A stretch of 64,000 nucleotides of DNA from DASRDB01 sp035652815 (GTDB lineage: Bacteria; Chloroflexota; Ktedonobacteria; Ktedonobacterales; Ktedonobacteraceae). Positions within the stretch are counted from its first letter, which is position 1. Each line of letters begins with the position of its first letter. The position numbers and the translations under genes were made by a program. Below, piece by piece: positions 32,871 to 42,758 of the stretch. The notes below the pieces were generated by a model. That model worked only from the letters and a program-made list of their open reading frames with translations, was not told the DNA's origin and made no database searches. The DNA is taken from NCBI GenBank assembly GCA_035652815.1, contig DASRDB010000022.1:186001-250000 (forward strand), given 5' to 3'.

Positions 32871-33959
32871 CTATGCTGTTCCCCACACCTCACGCGCTAC
32901 GCTGGCGACCAGCTCCAGCTTGCGCTTTTCGTCCTCAAACGAAATACGGTTGCCTTCCATCGTCGAGGCAAAGCCGCATTGAGGGCTGAGCGCAAGCCGC
33001 TCGAGTGGGAAGTAACGGGACGCTTCCTCGATGCGATGGCGTAGTTCTTCAGAGCTTTCCAGACGCGGCTTTTTGGTTGTGACAAGTCCGAGTACTACGA
33101 AGCGGTCTTCAGGTACGTGGCGCAATGGTTCAAAGCCGCCCGAGCGTTGGTCGTCGTACTCGAGCAGGAAACGGTTGAAGTGGGTCTGGGTAAATATGCG
33201 CGAGATTGGCTCGTAGTCGCCACTGGCGTAGAACTTACTCTGGTTGTTGCCCCGGCAAATATGGATACCGAAGGTGATGCCGGGATGGCCGTCGATGATG
33301 GCATTATCCATTTCGATACAGAGGTCAATGATCTTGTCCGGGTCGCTGCCGCGCTGTCGATAGCCCTCGCGCATCTGTGGATCAAGCAAGGCGGCGTACT
33401 GCGGTGCGTCGATCTGAATATAGGTGCAGCCAAGCCGGATCAGTTGCTCTACCTCGCGGCGCGAAAAATCCACGATGTCGGCAAGATAGGCATCGCGGCT
33501 GGCATAGGCGGATTTCGATTTTTCGGGATCGTAATAAGCTGCCGCCTGCTGCGCGCTAATCATGGTGACTTTGCCGGGCTTAGACTTGCGCGAACGCAGG
33601 TAGACCCACTCTTCCTCGCACATACTGCGTTTCCACTGGAGCTTTTCTACTACCACCGGACGGCGCAGCACCAGCTCCTCGCCGCTTTCATCGCGGAAAG
33701 GAATGGCCCAGCCGCCAAACTTATCGAAGCCTGACAGCGATTCGATCAGGTGCCCGAAGAAAGCGTACCGGCGCATCTCGCCATCGGTAATGACATCGAT
33801 ACCGGCGTTTTCTTGCAGGGCAATCGCTTCGTTGACGGCGCGGTCCTCGATAGCTTTAAATTCCGCCGCGCTCATCTGGCCGTTTTCATACTTCTGTCGG
33901 GCCTCGGTTAGATACGGTGGCCGGAGCAGGCTTCCCACTACTTCGCTGCGATAGGTCAT
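32871..33959 (-). CDS. MetE-like cobalamin-independent methyltransferase
   Basis: A 362-aa protein of the MetE C-terminal-domain family (YxjG-like). The TIM barrel starts RSEVVGSLLRPPYLTEARQK, continues with DVITDGEMRRYAFFGHL, and has zinc-ligand candidates in GIHICRGNNQSKFYASGDYE and LSPQCGFAST. It lacks the N-terminal half of full MetE, so its methyl acceptor or thiol partner may differ. Coenzyme M- and bacillithiol-type transferases share this fold. It is a single-gene unit converging on corA. Confidence 0.87.
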   Translation of the reverse strand: MTYRSEVVGSLLRPPYLTEARQKYENGQMSAAEFKAIEDRAVNEAIALQENAGIDVITDGEMRRYAFFGHLIESLSGFDKFGGWAIPFRDESGEELVLRRPVVVEKLQWKRSMCEEEWVYLRSRKSKPGKVTMISAQQAAAYYDPEKSKSAYASRDAYLADIVDFSRREVEQLIRLGCTYIQIDAPQYAALLDPQMREGYRQRGSDPDKIIDLCIEMDNAIIDGHPGITFGIHICRGNNQSKFYASGDYEPISRIFTQTHFNRFLLEYDDQRSGGFEPLRHVPEDRFVVLGLVTTKKPRLESSEELRHRIEEASRYFPLERLALSPQCGFASTMEGNRISFEDEKRKLELVASVAREVWGTA

Positions 33960-34180
33960 AGATATGCCCTCCTGACTATAAAGTAAATACAGACGTTGCT
34001 GTTAAAAAGTATACGCCGTATTTGTTTACAGGTACAAATGGATTACGTGTTGTGAGCTGTGTGATTTTAAAAATGACACGTGATGATAGTGCGAGACGTG
34101 CATACAAATGGGGGATGAATTGCTCCTGAATAGACCCCATTATGTCGTAGCCATAGAAAAAGAAAGTGAGGCAAATAACT

Positions 34181-34405
34181 GTGATATTAAGAGATTATGT
34201 AAACGAACGCCTTGATTCTGGTCAGGGCAATGCCGTGATTGAGGGGCTTCAGAACAATGTGCGTTGCAACCTGGCTGATGCGCTCAATCACGTTCCCCAT
34301 GAAGATTGGGAAGCAGAGATCAGCAGGCGGCAGAAAGAGACCGAGGGACAGACCTTGATCTGGCTTGAGGGCCGCTCTGATCCCAGTTACAGCATTCAAG
34401 AATAG
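34181..34405 (+). CDS. Small uncharacterised protein (74 aa)
   Basis: The product is charged and soluble, with segments LRDYVNERLDSGQGNAVIEG and TEGQTLIWLEGRSDPSYSIQ. No family is recognised. I place the start at the GTG at 34181, nine bases after GTGAGG; that GTG at 34166 is an alternative start in the same frame. It is isolated between the MetE-like gene and a cluster of repeats. Confidence 0.5.
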   Translation: MILRDYVNERLDSGQGNAVIEGLQNNVRCNLADALNHVPHEDWEAEISRRQKETEGQTLIWLEGRSDPSYSIQE

Positions 34406-34433
34406 CATGCATGCCATTACAAATCTGCCTCCA

Positions 34434-34597
34434 GATGTCATCCTGAGCGCAGCGAAGGATCTCAGACGGCAGCATTGGTCAACCCACAACTCCCAATAGC
34501 ACCTCCAGATGTCATCCTGAGCGCAGCGAAGGATCTCAGGCCCCCACTGATTCGACACGACGAGCGAGAGATCTTTCGCTGCGCTCGGGATGACAGG
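34434..34597. repeat. Family B repeat cluster (one half copy plus one palindrome)
   Basis: The 39-base unit starting CCTCCAGATGTCATCCTGAG occurs twice (about 34429 and 34503). The second copy is completed by the inverse arm ending GATGACA at 34595 to form a palindrome. The arms are slightly diverged (GATCTTTCGCTGCGCTCGGG). It fills the gap before the ABC exporter operon's 3' end. Confidence 0.85.
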
Positions 34598-34603
34598 TGA
34601 GGG

Positions 34604-36427
34604 CTACGCCATGTGGCGGAAGCCCATCGCATATAAAGTGGCATACGCTCCATTTTTCTGTAAGAGTTCCTCGTGTGTTCCCTGCTCCACAATCCGTCCT
34701 GCCTGCAACACGACGATGTTATCCGCCCCTTTGATCGTCGAAAGGCGGTGCGCAATAACGATGGCCGTTCTCCCGCGTAACAACCTTCGTAAGCCCTGCT
34801 GAACCAGTAACTCGGTGAAGGTATCGATATTGGCGGTGGCCTCGTCCAATATCAAGATGCGCGGGTCCGCCAGCAGAGCGCGGGCGAACGAGATAAGCTG
34901 GCGCTGGCCCACGCTCAGGTTTCTGCCGCGTTCGCGGATGGGCGTCTCGTAGCCATCGGGCAGTTGCACGATCAGGTCGTGCGCACCCACCGCTTGCGCA
35001 GCTCTCTCGATCTCTTCATTGGTGGCATCCAGGCGACCATAGCGGATATTATCGCGAATGGTGCCGGTGAACAAAAACGGCTCCTGCAGGACGATACCGA
35101 TCTGGCTGCGTAACGAGCGCTGGGTGACGTCGCGCACATCGTGTCCATCGATCAATACCGCGCCTTGCCGCACGTCATAGAAGCGCGCAACCAGCCCGGC
35201 AATGGTGCTTTTACCCGCGCCGGTTGGCCCGACGATAGCTACGGTCTGTCCCGCTTTTATGTGCAGGTTGAGGTTATGCAGCACCGGCAGGTCGCGAATA
35301 TATTCGAAGACCACATCGCGAAACTCCACATCCCCCTGAATGGACGGCAACTCTTTGGCATCCGGCTTATCAACGATTTCAACGGGCATTTCCAGAATTT
35401 GAAAGATGCGCTCGGCGGCAACTCCGGCACGTTGAAGCTGCGTATACTGCTGGCTGATATCGCGAATGGGGTCAAAGAAACGGTTAATGTAGAGCGTAAA
35501 CGCGACCAGGACGCCGACCTGCAGTTTGCCCTGTGAGACCTGGTAGCCGCCATAGAGGATAGTGATAGCGATTGCCATCGCAGCCACAACCTCGACCAGC
35601 GGCAGGATGAGCGCGGCGATTTTGCTTGCTTCCACGTTTGTATCGCGGTTATAGGCGTTGAGTTCGTCGAACTCGGCCCGATTGCGCTCCTCTCGCGCCA
35701 GACTTTGAATGACGCGCATGCCCGAGATGTTCTCTTGCAGGGTCGCGTTGACCATTGAAATCGCGGCGCGTGTGCGCCGGAAAGAACGCTGGGCATAACG
35801 CTGCCAGAAAGCGGCGATAGCGATCATAATGGGCAGCACAATGAACGAGAGCAGCGCCAGGATGACGTTCATAGCGAGCATTGCCACCACGATGCCAATC
35901 AGTGAGACCAGCGAGCCGAGCATGGAGAGCAGGCCCGAACTCAGCATCGACTCCAACACGTCGATATCGCTTTGCAGGCGCGACATCACACGCCCAATTT
36001 GCGTGCGGTCGTAGAAGCTGAGCGAGAGGCGCTGCAGGTGCGTGAACATGTCGGAACTGAGATGATAGAGGACTTGCTGACCAGCCCACGACATCGTCCA
36101 GACCTGCCAGTATTGTGCCTGCCACATCAGCACATTTATCACGATCAGCACAGCGCCAATGATCGCCAAACCGCGCAAATCGTTGTGACTGATATACTGG
36201 TCGATGGCGAGGCCGATCAGGTAGGGATTTGCCAGGTTGAACGCCGTGTAGAGCAGCATCAAGAGAACGCTGGCGATGGTCCAGCCTTTGTAACGGGCGA
36301 GATAGGGGCCGAATTTTTTAACGATATTCCAGTTAAATGCTCCGGCTTCGTTCTCATCCGCCGTTTCCAGACTGTTTTCTCGCCAGCGATGCAGTTGTCG
36401 TTTCGTTTTGAATGCCTGTATGCTCAT
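34604..36427 (-). CDS. ABC exporter half-transporter with consensus ATPase site
   Basis: A 607-aa fused membrane/ATPase subunit. Six helices occupy about residues 40-330. The nucleotide-binding domain has Walker A IVGPTGAGKSTIAGLV, the signature region LSVGQRQLISFARAL and Walker B ILILDEATANIDT with the catalytic Glu. It is coupled by ATGA overlap to the partner gene upstream. Heterodimers of this type export drugs, lipids or peptides, but the substrate is unknown. Confidence 0.9.
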   Translation of the reverse strand: MSIQAFKTKRQLHRWRENSLETADENEAGAFNWNIVKKFGPYLARYKGWTIASVLLMLLYTAFNLANPYLIGLAIDQYISHNDLRGLAIIGAVLIVINVLMWQAQYWQVWTMSWAGQQVLYHLSSDMFTHLQRLSLSFYDRTQIGRVMSRLQSDIDVLESMLSSGLLSMLGSLVSLIGIVVAMLAMNVILALLSFIVLPIMIAIAAFWQRYAQRSFRRTRAAISMVNATLQENISGMRVIQSLAREERNRAEFDELNAYNRDTNVEASKIAALILPLVEVVAAMAIAITILYGGYQVSQGKLQVGVLVAFTLYINRFFDPIRDISQQYTQLQRAGVAAERIFQILEMPVEIVDKPDAKELPSIQGDVEFRDVVFEYIRDLPVLHNLNLHIKAGQTVAIVGPTGAGKSTIAGLVARFYDVRQGAVLIDGHDVRDVTQRSLRSQIGIVLQEPFLFTGTIRDNIRYGRLDATNEEIERAAQAVGAHDLIVQLPDGYETPIRERGRNLSVGQRQLISFARALLADPRILILDEATANIDTFTELLVQQGLRRLLRGRTAIVIAHRLSTIKGADNIVVLQAGRIVEQGTHEELLQKNGAYATLYAMGFRHMA

Positions 36428-38271
36428 CGTGCCACCTCTCGCTGGTCTTGTGGATTGGTCGTCAACTGGCGTTGCTCGAATTCTTCCTGTTCGCGTAGCT
36501 GTAAATCGTAGAGGCGAGCATATGTGCCGCCCTTCACCAGCAGCGTTTCATGTGTGCCGCGCTCGATGATGCGTCCTTTCTCAAGAACGAGAATCTGGTC
36601 GGCGTTCTTGATGGTGCGCAGGCGCGAGGCAACAACGAACGTTGTGCGTTCCTGCATCACCGCATCCAGAGCCTGCTGGATCAGGTATTCCGTTTCCATG
36701 TCAACGCTCGACGTGGAGTCATCAAGAATGAGGATGCGCGGATTGAGCAAGAGGGTGCGGGCAATAGCTACGCGCTGTTTCTGCCCGCCTGAGAGTGTCA
36801 CTCCGCGCTCTCCTACCCAGGTATCGTAGCCATCGGGCAGGCTGAGCGCGAAATCGTGTATGCGGGCGATTTTTGCCGCCTCGATGATTTGCTCGTCGGT
36901 CGCGTTGGCAACGCCATAGGCGATGTTATCGCGCAGGGTAGCGTTGAACAGGAACACGTCTTGCAGCACCACGCCTACATTCCGGCGCAAAGAAAGCTGT
37001 GTCACCTCGCGCACATCGTAATCATCGATGAGTACGTGCCCCTCGGTTACATCGTAGAAACGCGGCAACAGGTGGAGAATGCTGCTTTTGCCGCTGCCTG
37101 TCGGGCCGAGGATGGCAATGATCTGCCCGGGTTTGGCTTCGATGTCGATATCATGCAGTACTTTCTGCCCGTTGCCATACGCGAAGGAGACATGCTCAAA
37201 GCGCACCCGGCCCCGCACATCTTTTAATGTTATTGCTCCAGGCGCGTCGGTGATGGTTGGTTCTGTGTCCAGGACGCTGAAGATGCGGCTGCCACTGGAA
37301 ACGCCGCGCATAAACCACGTGACCATATAACCAAAGGTGCGTACCGGCGTGCCGAGCAGTAAGATGTACTGTGTAACCGCGACGAGTACGCCGAGGCTCA
37401 GTTGCCGTCCGATTACCGCTATACCGCCTATCCAGACAATCAAAACGGTGACGACGTTGAGTACCAGCACCATCAATGGTTGATTCCAGGCGGAAAGGCG
37501 CATCGCGCTCATGTTTAGCTCGCGCAGTTCAAGGTTTTTCGCGCCATACTTTTTAATCTCGAACGGTTCGCGCGCAAAAGCTTTGACGACGCGCACGCCA
37601 CTCAGGCTTTCCTGCATAATGGTGCCGAGCGCTCCCGTTTCATTTTGCACAGTGAGCCACAATGGACGCAGGCGGCGAGCGACCTGAACCGAGAGCAAGA
37701 TGAGCAGGGGCACACAGATCATCGTCACCAGTGCCAGGTGCCAGTCAAGCCTGAAGAGGATGAAGGAGACGGCCCCGAAGTATATCAGAGCCAGCAGCCC
37801 GCGCAGCAGGCCCATAGGTATGAAGTTGCGCACTGCCTCGATGTCAACGGTGAGGCGGGACATCAGTTGACCGGTCTCCGACTCATCGTGAAACGAGAAG
37901 CTGAGCGTTTGCAGGTGATCATAGAGCTGGTTGCGCAGGTCATAGGCAACAAGACACGAGACCGCCTGGGAAAGGTAGCCCTGGCCGTAAGCAAACAGGC
38001 CGCGCAGGGCGCTGATGATGAGAATTGCGCCCGTCGCGAGCAGCAACGTGTGAAATTGTCCATGTTGCAGGCCAGTATCAATAACCCAGGCAAGCAACCA
38101 GGGTACGATCAGCGCGAAACAGGTGGATAGACCAAGACAAACGACAGCTCCAAGCGCAGACAACCAGTGTGGCCGAAGTAAGACTATAATACGCCAGTAA
38201 ATTTTTATACTTGTCTTCCATGCATTCAATGAGATGAGCTTCTTCAGGGATGAGGTTTGGGGCAGAGACAC
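36424..38271 (-). CDS. ABC exporter half-transporter with degenerate ATPase site
   Basis: A 615-aa partner to the downstream half-transporter. Walker A is ILGPTGSGKSSILHLL and the signature is LSGGQKQRVAIARTL. Walker B ends LILDDSTSSVDMETE, with Asp in place of the catalytic Glu, so one of the two heterodimer sites should hydrolyse poorly, as in TM287/288- and BmrCD-type exporters. The start is a GTG at 38271 with AAAGGA upstream. Confidence 0.9.
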   Translation of the reverse strand: MSLPQTSSLKKLISLNAWKTSIKIYWRIIVLLRPHWLSALGAVVCLGLSTCFALIVPWLLAWVIDTGLQHGQFHTLLLATGAILIISALRGLFAYGQGYLSQAVSCLVAYDLRNQLYDHLQTLSFSFHDESETGQLMSRLTVDIEAVRNFIPMGLLRGLLALIYFGAVSFILFRLDWHLALVTMICVPLLILLSVQVARRLRPLWLTVQNETGALGTIMQESLSGVRVVKAFAREPFEIKKYGAKNLELRELNMSAMRLSAWNQPLMVLVLNVVTVLIVWIGGIAVIGRQLSLGVLVAVTQYILLLGTPVRTFGYMVTWFMRGVSSGSRIFSVLDTEPTITDAPGAITLKDVRGRVRFEHVSFAYGNGQKVLHDIDIEAKPGQIIAILGPTGSGKSSILHLLPRFYDVTEGHVLIDDYDVREVTQLSLRRNVGVVLQDVFLFNATLRDNIAYGVANATDEQIIEAAKIARIHDFALSLPDGYDTWVGERGVTLSGGQKQRVAIARTLLLNPRILILDDSTSSVDMETEYLIQQALDAVMQERTTFVVASRLRTIKNADQILVLEKGRIIERGTHETLLVKGGTYARLYDLQLREQEEFEQRQLTTNPQDQREVAR

Positions 38272-38515
38272 GTAAAGTCCTTTCTAGATGCTCAATCAGT
38301 TCACGTACTACTCACGAGGACCATGGTTAAAAGACCGGTTGTCCAGTCAGTGTGGAGTTGTTGCGTCAGAAAGATGGCGCAGGGCATCCCCAAAAATGAG
38401 GCCAAAAAAAGTAAGCGAAGCCTACCATTCGCTTTCTAAGGAAGAAGGCCTTTGCAATATACGCTTTAAGTATAACATAAAAAGCGTGCGGAAGTTGTAC
38501 ATATTTTATGGCAGA

Positions 38516-38547
38516 GGAAACCCGGAAGACACCCCTTCCGGGTTTCC
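38516..38547. terminator. Hairpin after the flippase-like gene
   Basis: GGAAACCCGGAAG and CTTCCGGGTTTCC form a 13-bp stem with a 6-base loop (ACACCC), directly after the stop of the minus-strand gene. There is no clear T-tract. Confidence 0.55.
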
Positions 38548-38548
38548 C

Positions 38549-40144
38549 TTATGTCATTGCTGCTTGCCGCTCAGGCATTCCCTGCTCAAACGCAGGGACA
38601 CCTGCATTTGCGGGCGGCGCTTTCAAGGCGCTGGAAAGATTCAAACCGAGCGCACTCAGGCAGATGATGCAGAGCGTTGCCATGATGAGGGCAGTAAGGG
38701 GATGTGAAAAGACGAACATGGCGAGGACGCCAGCTTTGTCGAAGCCGAGCAAGCCGCCGAAGACGATGGTGCCAATCAGTTCGTTGCTGCCTACCTGCCC
38801 TGGCGGAGTTGGTAGAATAGAGAACATATTGAAGACGGTGTAGCCGAAGATGGCCTGACCAAAATTCATATAGACACCGACCGTCCAGAAGGCAAACATG
38901 GCGAACAGTCCGTCGCAGGTGATGGCAGCGGCAGTCAAGAATATGGCTGGAATGAAGGTTTTGGGGCGGCTGGCGGCTGAGAGCAGCGTATCGACAAAGC
39001 CCATCGCGAAGCCCTCAATTTTCTTGCCAATGCCGCCTGGAATGAGGCGCCCCATGAATTGGACAAATTTCTCCGCTTTCGAGCGATTCCAGGCCGCTAA
39101 GCCAACCACGAAGACGACGCCAATCAGAATGCTGCTCACCAGCGCCAGGATGAACCAGAGCGTGGGACTCATGTGGATGCCAGGAATGAATGGCACAATC
39201 GCCAGGATCACCAGCGCAGGCACGAGGTCGAGCGATTTGTCCATTGCCACCGTTGGCAGCGATTGACTGACCGGAATGCCGGTTGCGCGTTTCAGCAGCA
39301 GGCTTTTGGCGACTTCACCACCCTGGATGGGCAGCAGGACATTGATGAAGACACCGACCCAGTAAATCTGGATCGACTTCAAGATGCCAACTGGTGCGAT
39401 GGAACGCAAAAAGCGGTTCCAGCGCGTGCCGCGAATGCTGAAGGCCGCGATGAAGGATGCGCTCGCGAGAAGCGCGTCGATAATGCCCTGGGCCGTTGTC
39501 AGATGCTGCTTGAGAACAGCCAGAGTTGTGGGTATATTGACGATGCGAGAAACGAGTAGCAGGAAAATGATGCCTATAATTATTCCCAGCGTGATTCTCA
39601 CCGCAGGTTGCTTCAACACCCCCTTTGATTTCGCGGGTTCAGGCTGCATAGGAACAGCAGCCGGTTGCTGAGGGGCGAAAGGCTGCGGTGTCTGCGGGAG
39701 CATGGCTGCCGGAAAAGTTGAACCATAATATGATGGAGAAGCCACATATGGCGTGGGACCGGCCTGCCAGCCTGGCGCAAATCCATTATTGTTCGGAGAA
39801 GCAGAAGCAGGTCTGGCCGGAGTGTATTGAATGGCGCGCAACCTGCCACTGAGCTGCATGAGTTTGACAGTACTCATATGGCTGGTATCCAGGTCAGCGG
39901 CAAGTTCTTCATCCAATCGCTGATATGGGAGAAGTTGTTCAGGGTTTAAAGTGATTTTTTCGTGTTTGCGCGTTGGCAAGGTCGCTATATCAACGTCTGC
40001 ATGCTCTGGTTGTAACTGGTAACCGTCCTTCGGCATGTTTTCATGCAGCAAAAACGGCTGTGGCTGCTTGAAAAGCCCTTTTCGCTTCTGATGGGAATTT
40101 TGCCGTTGATGAGTTGGGACCTGATACTGATTATCCAGATGCAT
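38549..40144 (-). CDS. Flippase-like integral membrane protein (LPG synthase TM family)
   Basis: A 531-aa protein. The first 185 residues are cytoplasmic and of low complexity, rich in Pro, Gln and Ala (MPQTPQPFAPQQPAAVPMQP). About eight membrane helices follow, starting ITLGIIIGIIFLLLVSRIVN. The family segment GVFINVLLPIQGGEVAKSLL with VSQSLPTVAMDKSLDLVP is typical of the UPF0104/AglD2-like family linked to lipid or glycolipid transfer. I chose the ATG at 40144 after GTGAGGTATAC; an in-frame upstream start at 40270 lacks a site. Confidence 0.85.
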   Translation of the reverse strand: MHLDNQYQVPTHQRQNSHQKRKGLFKQPQPFLLHENMPKDGYQLQPEHADVDIATLPTRKHEKITLNPEQLLPYQRLDEELAADLDTSHMSTVKLMQLSGRLRAIQYTPARPASASPNNNGFAPGWQAGPTPYVASPSYYGSTFPAAMLPQTPQPFAPQQPAAVPMQPEPAKSKGVLKQPAVRITLGIIIGIIFLLLVSRIVNIPTTLAVLKQHLTTAQGIIDALLASASFIAAFSIRGTRWNRFLRSIAPVGILKSIQIYWVGVFINVLLPIQGGEVAKSLLLKRATGIPVSQSLPTVAMDKSLDLVPALVILAIVPFIPGIHMSPTLWFILALVSSILIGVVFVVGLAAWNRSKAEKFVQFMGRLIPGGIGKKIEGFAMGFVDTLLSAASRPKTFIPAIFLTAAAITCDGLFAMFAFWTVGVYMNFGQAIFGYTVFNMFSILPTPPGQVGSNELIGTIVFGGLLGFDKAGVLAMFVFSHPLTALIMATLCIICLSALGLNLSSALKAPPANAGVPAFEQGMPERQAAMT

Positions 40145-40693
40145 GTATACCTCACTAGAGCGAGAACATTCCTTTTTAAAATAAACAGAGTTGCATAAGT
40201 CAATGCAATACTGAATGAGAAAATAGGACTTTTGAGCTAAATACTCAACCACGCAAGCCACATCGATCACGTTTTCTTTCGCTGAGAACCAGACTCGGTT
40301 ATTAAATTAGCATGAATAGAGCAGCGAAGCAATAAAGGGGGAGAAATGGCATAGTACTGGACTAGCCATGATATCCCATTCGCTGCTTTTCACATTGACT
40401 ACCGCATCAATCTCTTTTTTATTTCACTGCATCCGCATTGTTTATGGCTATCTCCATGCCTTACAAACCTGCCCCAGATGTCATCCTGAGCGCAGCGAAG
40501 AATCTCGTGTGCTGGACGATTCACGCGTCGAGACCGGGGATTCTTCGCTGCGCTCAGGATGACAGGCGAGAGGGCTTTTTTCATAGCATGCTGTATGCTG
40601 TCAGCTTTGCTGCCTCTTATCTCAACGGCGCTACGTGATAGAGGTAGCAATAGATAACACGATATATTCTCCAAGCAAGAAGAAATAGATATC
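40145..40693. repeat. Intergenic region with a family B palindrome (40479-40564)
   Basis: About 550 bases between two divergent genes. The only structured part is an 86-bp family B element with arms TGTCATCCTGAGCGCAGCGA and its complement. The rest is AT-rich, with promoters for both genes presumed but not located. Confidence 0.75.
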
Positions 40694-42448
40694 ATGGTCG
40701 GAACAGTTTTACAGGAACAGCAGCGCACCCTTTTGCAGCAGGAGCGCCAGATAGCAGGCGAACTCCTTGATTGCCTGGCGGGTTTTGGAGAGGCCGAATC
40801 TTCCGCGAGCCTGTTACGGCAGGTCATGACCTCTCTGGACGAATTATTTTTGCTGGTGGTCGTCGGCGAATTTAATGCAGGCAAATCGGCCTGCATCAAC
40901 ACCCTGCTCCATGCTCCGGTGCTGGAAGAGGGAGTTACTCCTACTACCAGTCAGATTACGATGCTGCGTTATGGCGATCCCAACCACAGGCGGATGCGCG
41001 ATGCCGCCATTCTAGAAGTCACCTACCCGGCGGATTTCCTGCGCGACATCACGCTGGTCGATACCCCGGGCGTCAACGCCGTCCTGCGCCAGCACGAGCA
41101 ACTGACCGGGGATTTTCTGCCGCGCAGCGACCTGATCCTGTTTGTCACCTCGGTAGATCGTCCCTTTACTGAGAGCGAACGCGCCTTCATGGAGCGTATA
41201 CGCCAGTGGGGCAAGAAAATCATCATTATCCTCAACAAGATCGACCTGTTACGAACACCCAGGGCACTGGACGAGATTGTCTCGTTCGTTCGCGATAATT
41301 GTAAGAACCTGCTCGGCTTTGAGCCGGATATCTTTCCGGTTTCTGCTCTATTGGCTGAGCAATCGCACAGCGCAGTGGGGCATGATGCAATTCGCTTATG
41401 GGAGCGCAGCCGCTTCGGTCCATTAGAAGAATATTTATTCCGCACGCTTGATGAAACAGCGCGCGTGCGTTTGAAGTTGCTCAGCCCGCTCGGCGTCATG
41501 AACCGCTTGCTCTCAGAGACACGTTCCATCGTTGAGCAGCGAATAGGATTGCTCAAAGAGGATGCAGCCACGATTAACTCGATTGAGGAGCAACTGCGCC
41601 TGTTCCGCGAGGATATGGAGCAGAGTTTCGGTCATCGGTTGGGCGAAATCGAGAACATCGTGCTTGAAATGCGCAACCGGGGCGACCGTTTCTTTGATGA
41701 TACCATTCGCCTGGGCCGCATCTTTGACCTGATTCACGCCGAACGGATACGTAACGATTTTGAGCAGGAAGTGATTGGCGATACGGCCTCGCGCATCGAT
41801 GGGGCGGTCCAGGAATTGATCGATTGGATGGTCGAGCAGGAACATCGCCTATGGCAGGACATCATGGATTACCTTGACCGCAGACGCCAGGTGAGCGCAA
41901 GACGCGATACCGAAATGGTCGGTTCGGTTGGCAGGCAGTTTGATTACAATCGCCGCGCCTTGCTGCAAACGGTGGCGAGAACTGCAACCGGTGTCGTCAA
42001 TACCTATAACCGGCAGGCGGAAGCAACTGCGCTTGTCCATGACCTGCGTGGTGCCGTTGCTCAAGCTGCCATTGCGGGAGCAAGTGGAGTTGGTCTGGGT
42101 GCAGCTATTGTTGCCGCCGCTACGACCGCTGCCGTTGACGTGACAGGCATTCTGGCAGGCGTGCTATTAATCGGCCTGGGCGTGTATATTATCCCGGCAA
42201 AACGCAACCGCGCCAAACGCGATTTCGACGAAAAGATGGAGACGCTGCGCAATCAACTCCGGTCGGCCATGAGCGAGCAGTTCCGCAAAGAATTGAACAA
42301 CGCGATTCTGCGCGTGCAGGATGCCATTGGGCCCTATACTCGCTTCGTGCGCGCCGAACAGGCGAAAACGGCCAACATGCAAGAACGGGTGCAATCGCTG
42401 AGCAATCGTTTACTAGAGGTGCGTGATGCTATTGAGAATACGCTGTAG
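40694..42448 (+). CDS. Bacterial dynamin-like GTPase
   Basis: A 584-aa GTPase of the dynamin superfamily. G1 is VVVGEFNAGKSACINTLL (about residues 54-71), G2 lies in EEGVTPTTSQITML, G3 is LVDTPGVNAVL and G4 is IIILNKIDLLRT. A long helical stalk follows. A hydrophobic hairpin at about residues 455-500 (GVGLGAAIVAAATTAAVDVT and LAGVLLIGLGVYII) should insert into the membrane. Bacterial relatives reshape or protect membranes. Only weak AGAAGAAA precedes the ATG. Confidence 0.9.
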   Translation: MVGTVLQEQQRTLLQQERQIAGELLDCLAGFGEAESSASLLRQVMTSLDELFLLVVVGEFNAGKSACINTLLHAPVLEEGVTPTTSQITMLRYGDPNHRRMRDAAILEVTYPADFLRDITLVDTPGVNAVLRQHEQLTGDFLPRSDLILFVTSVDRPFTESERAFMERIRQWGKKIIIILNKIDLLRTPRALDEIVSFVRDNCKNLLGFEPDIFPVSALLAEQSHSAVGHDAIRLWERSRFGPLEEYLFRTLDETARVRLKLLSPLGVMNRLLSETRSIVEQRIGLLKEDAATINSIEEQLRLFREDMEQSFGHRLGEIENIVLEMRNRGDRFFDDTIRLGRIFDLIHAERIRNDFEQEVIGDTASRIDGAVQELIDWMVEQEHRLWQDIMDYLDRRRQVSARRDTEMVGSVGRQFDYNRRALLQTVARTATGVVNTYNRQAEATALVHDLRGAVAQAAIAGASGVGLGAAIVAAATTAAVDVTGILAGVLLIGLGVYIIPAKRNRAKRDFDEKMETLRNQLRSAMSEQFRKELNNAILRVQDAIGPYTRFVRAEQAKTANMQERVQSLSNRLLEVRDAIENTL

Positions 42449-42486
42449 CCATACTGCTACATGCCTGCATCTATCCTATGCATGTT

Positions 42487-42615
42487 TTAAGAACGCTTGC
42501 GCTTCCCTAACCGATCTAGCAAGATAGGAACCACTACCGAAAGGGTAGTAAAGGCGGCATAAGCGATTCCTGCGGCTGTCAGTGTCTTGCGCATCGTGGA
42601 TTTCTGGTTTTGCAT
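42487..42615 (-). CDS. 42-aa membrane peptide
   Basis: A short gene with a strong GAAAGGAGAAATGCC site before the ATG. The product has a basic N terminus (MQNQKSTMRKT), one hydrophobic helix (LTAAGIAYAAFTTLSVVVPI) and a basic tail (RLGKRKRS), a dual-basic single-span architecture. No family is recognised. It converges on the dynamin-like gene, with 38 bases between the stops. Confidence 0.55.
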   Translation of the reverse strand: MQNQKSTMRKTLTAAGIAYAAFTTLSVVVPILLDRLGKRKRS

Positions 42616-42758
42616 GGCATTTCTCCTTTCAACACGTGTCTATACTTAATACGAAACATGCTGAAGAATGTTTGGGCGCGTATTCTACCAGCCAACAAGA
42701 CTCGGAAAATGAAAGGAGAGCAAGCCACAAGACCTGCGCTCCTCTTTTCACTTCCACA

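Noticed and set aside
40399..40902. 167-codon minus-strand frame before the dynamin-like gene
   Set aside because: It crosses a palindromic repeat and the start of the GTPase gene and has no family features.
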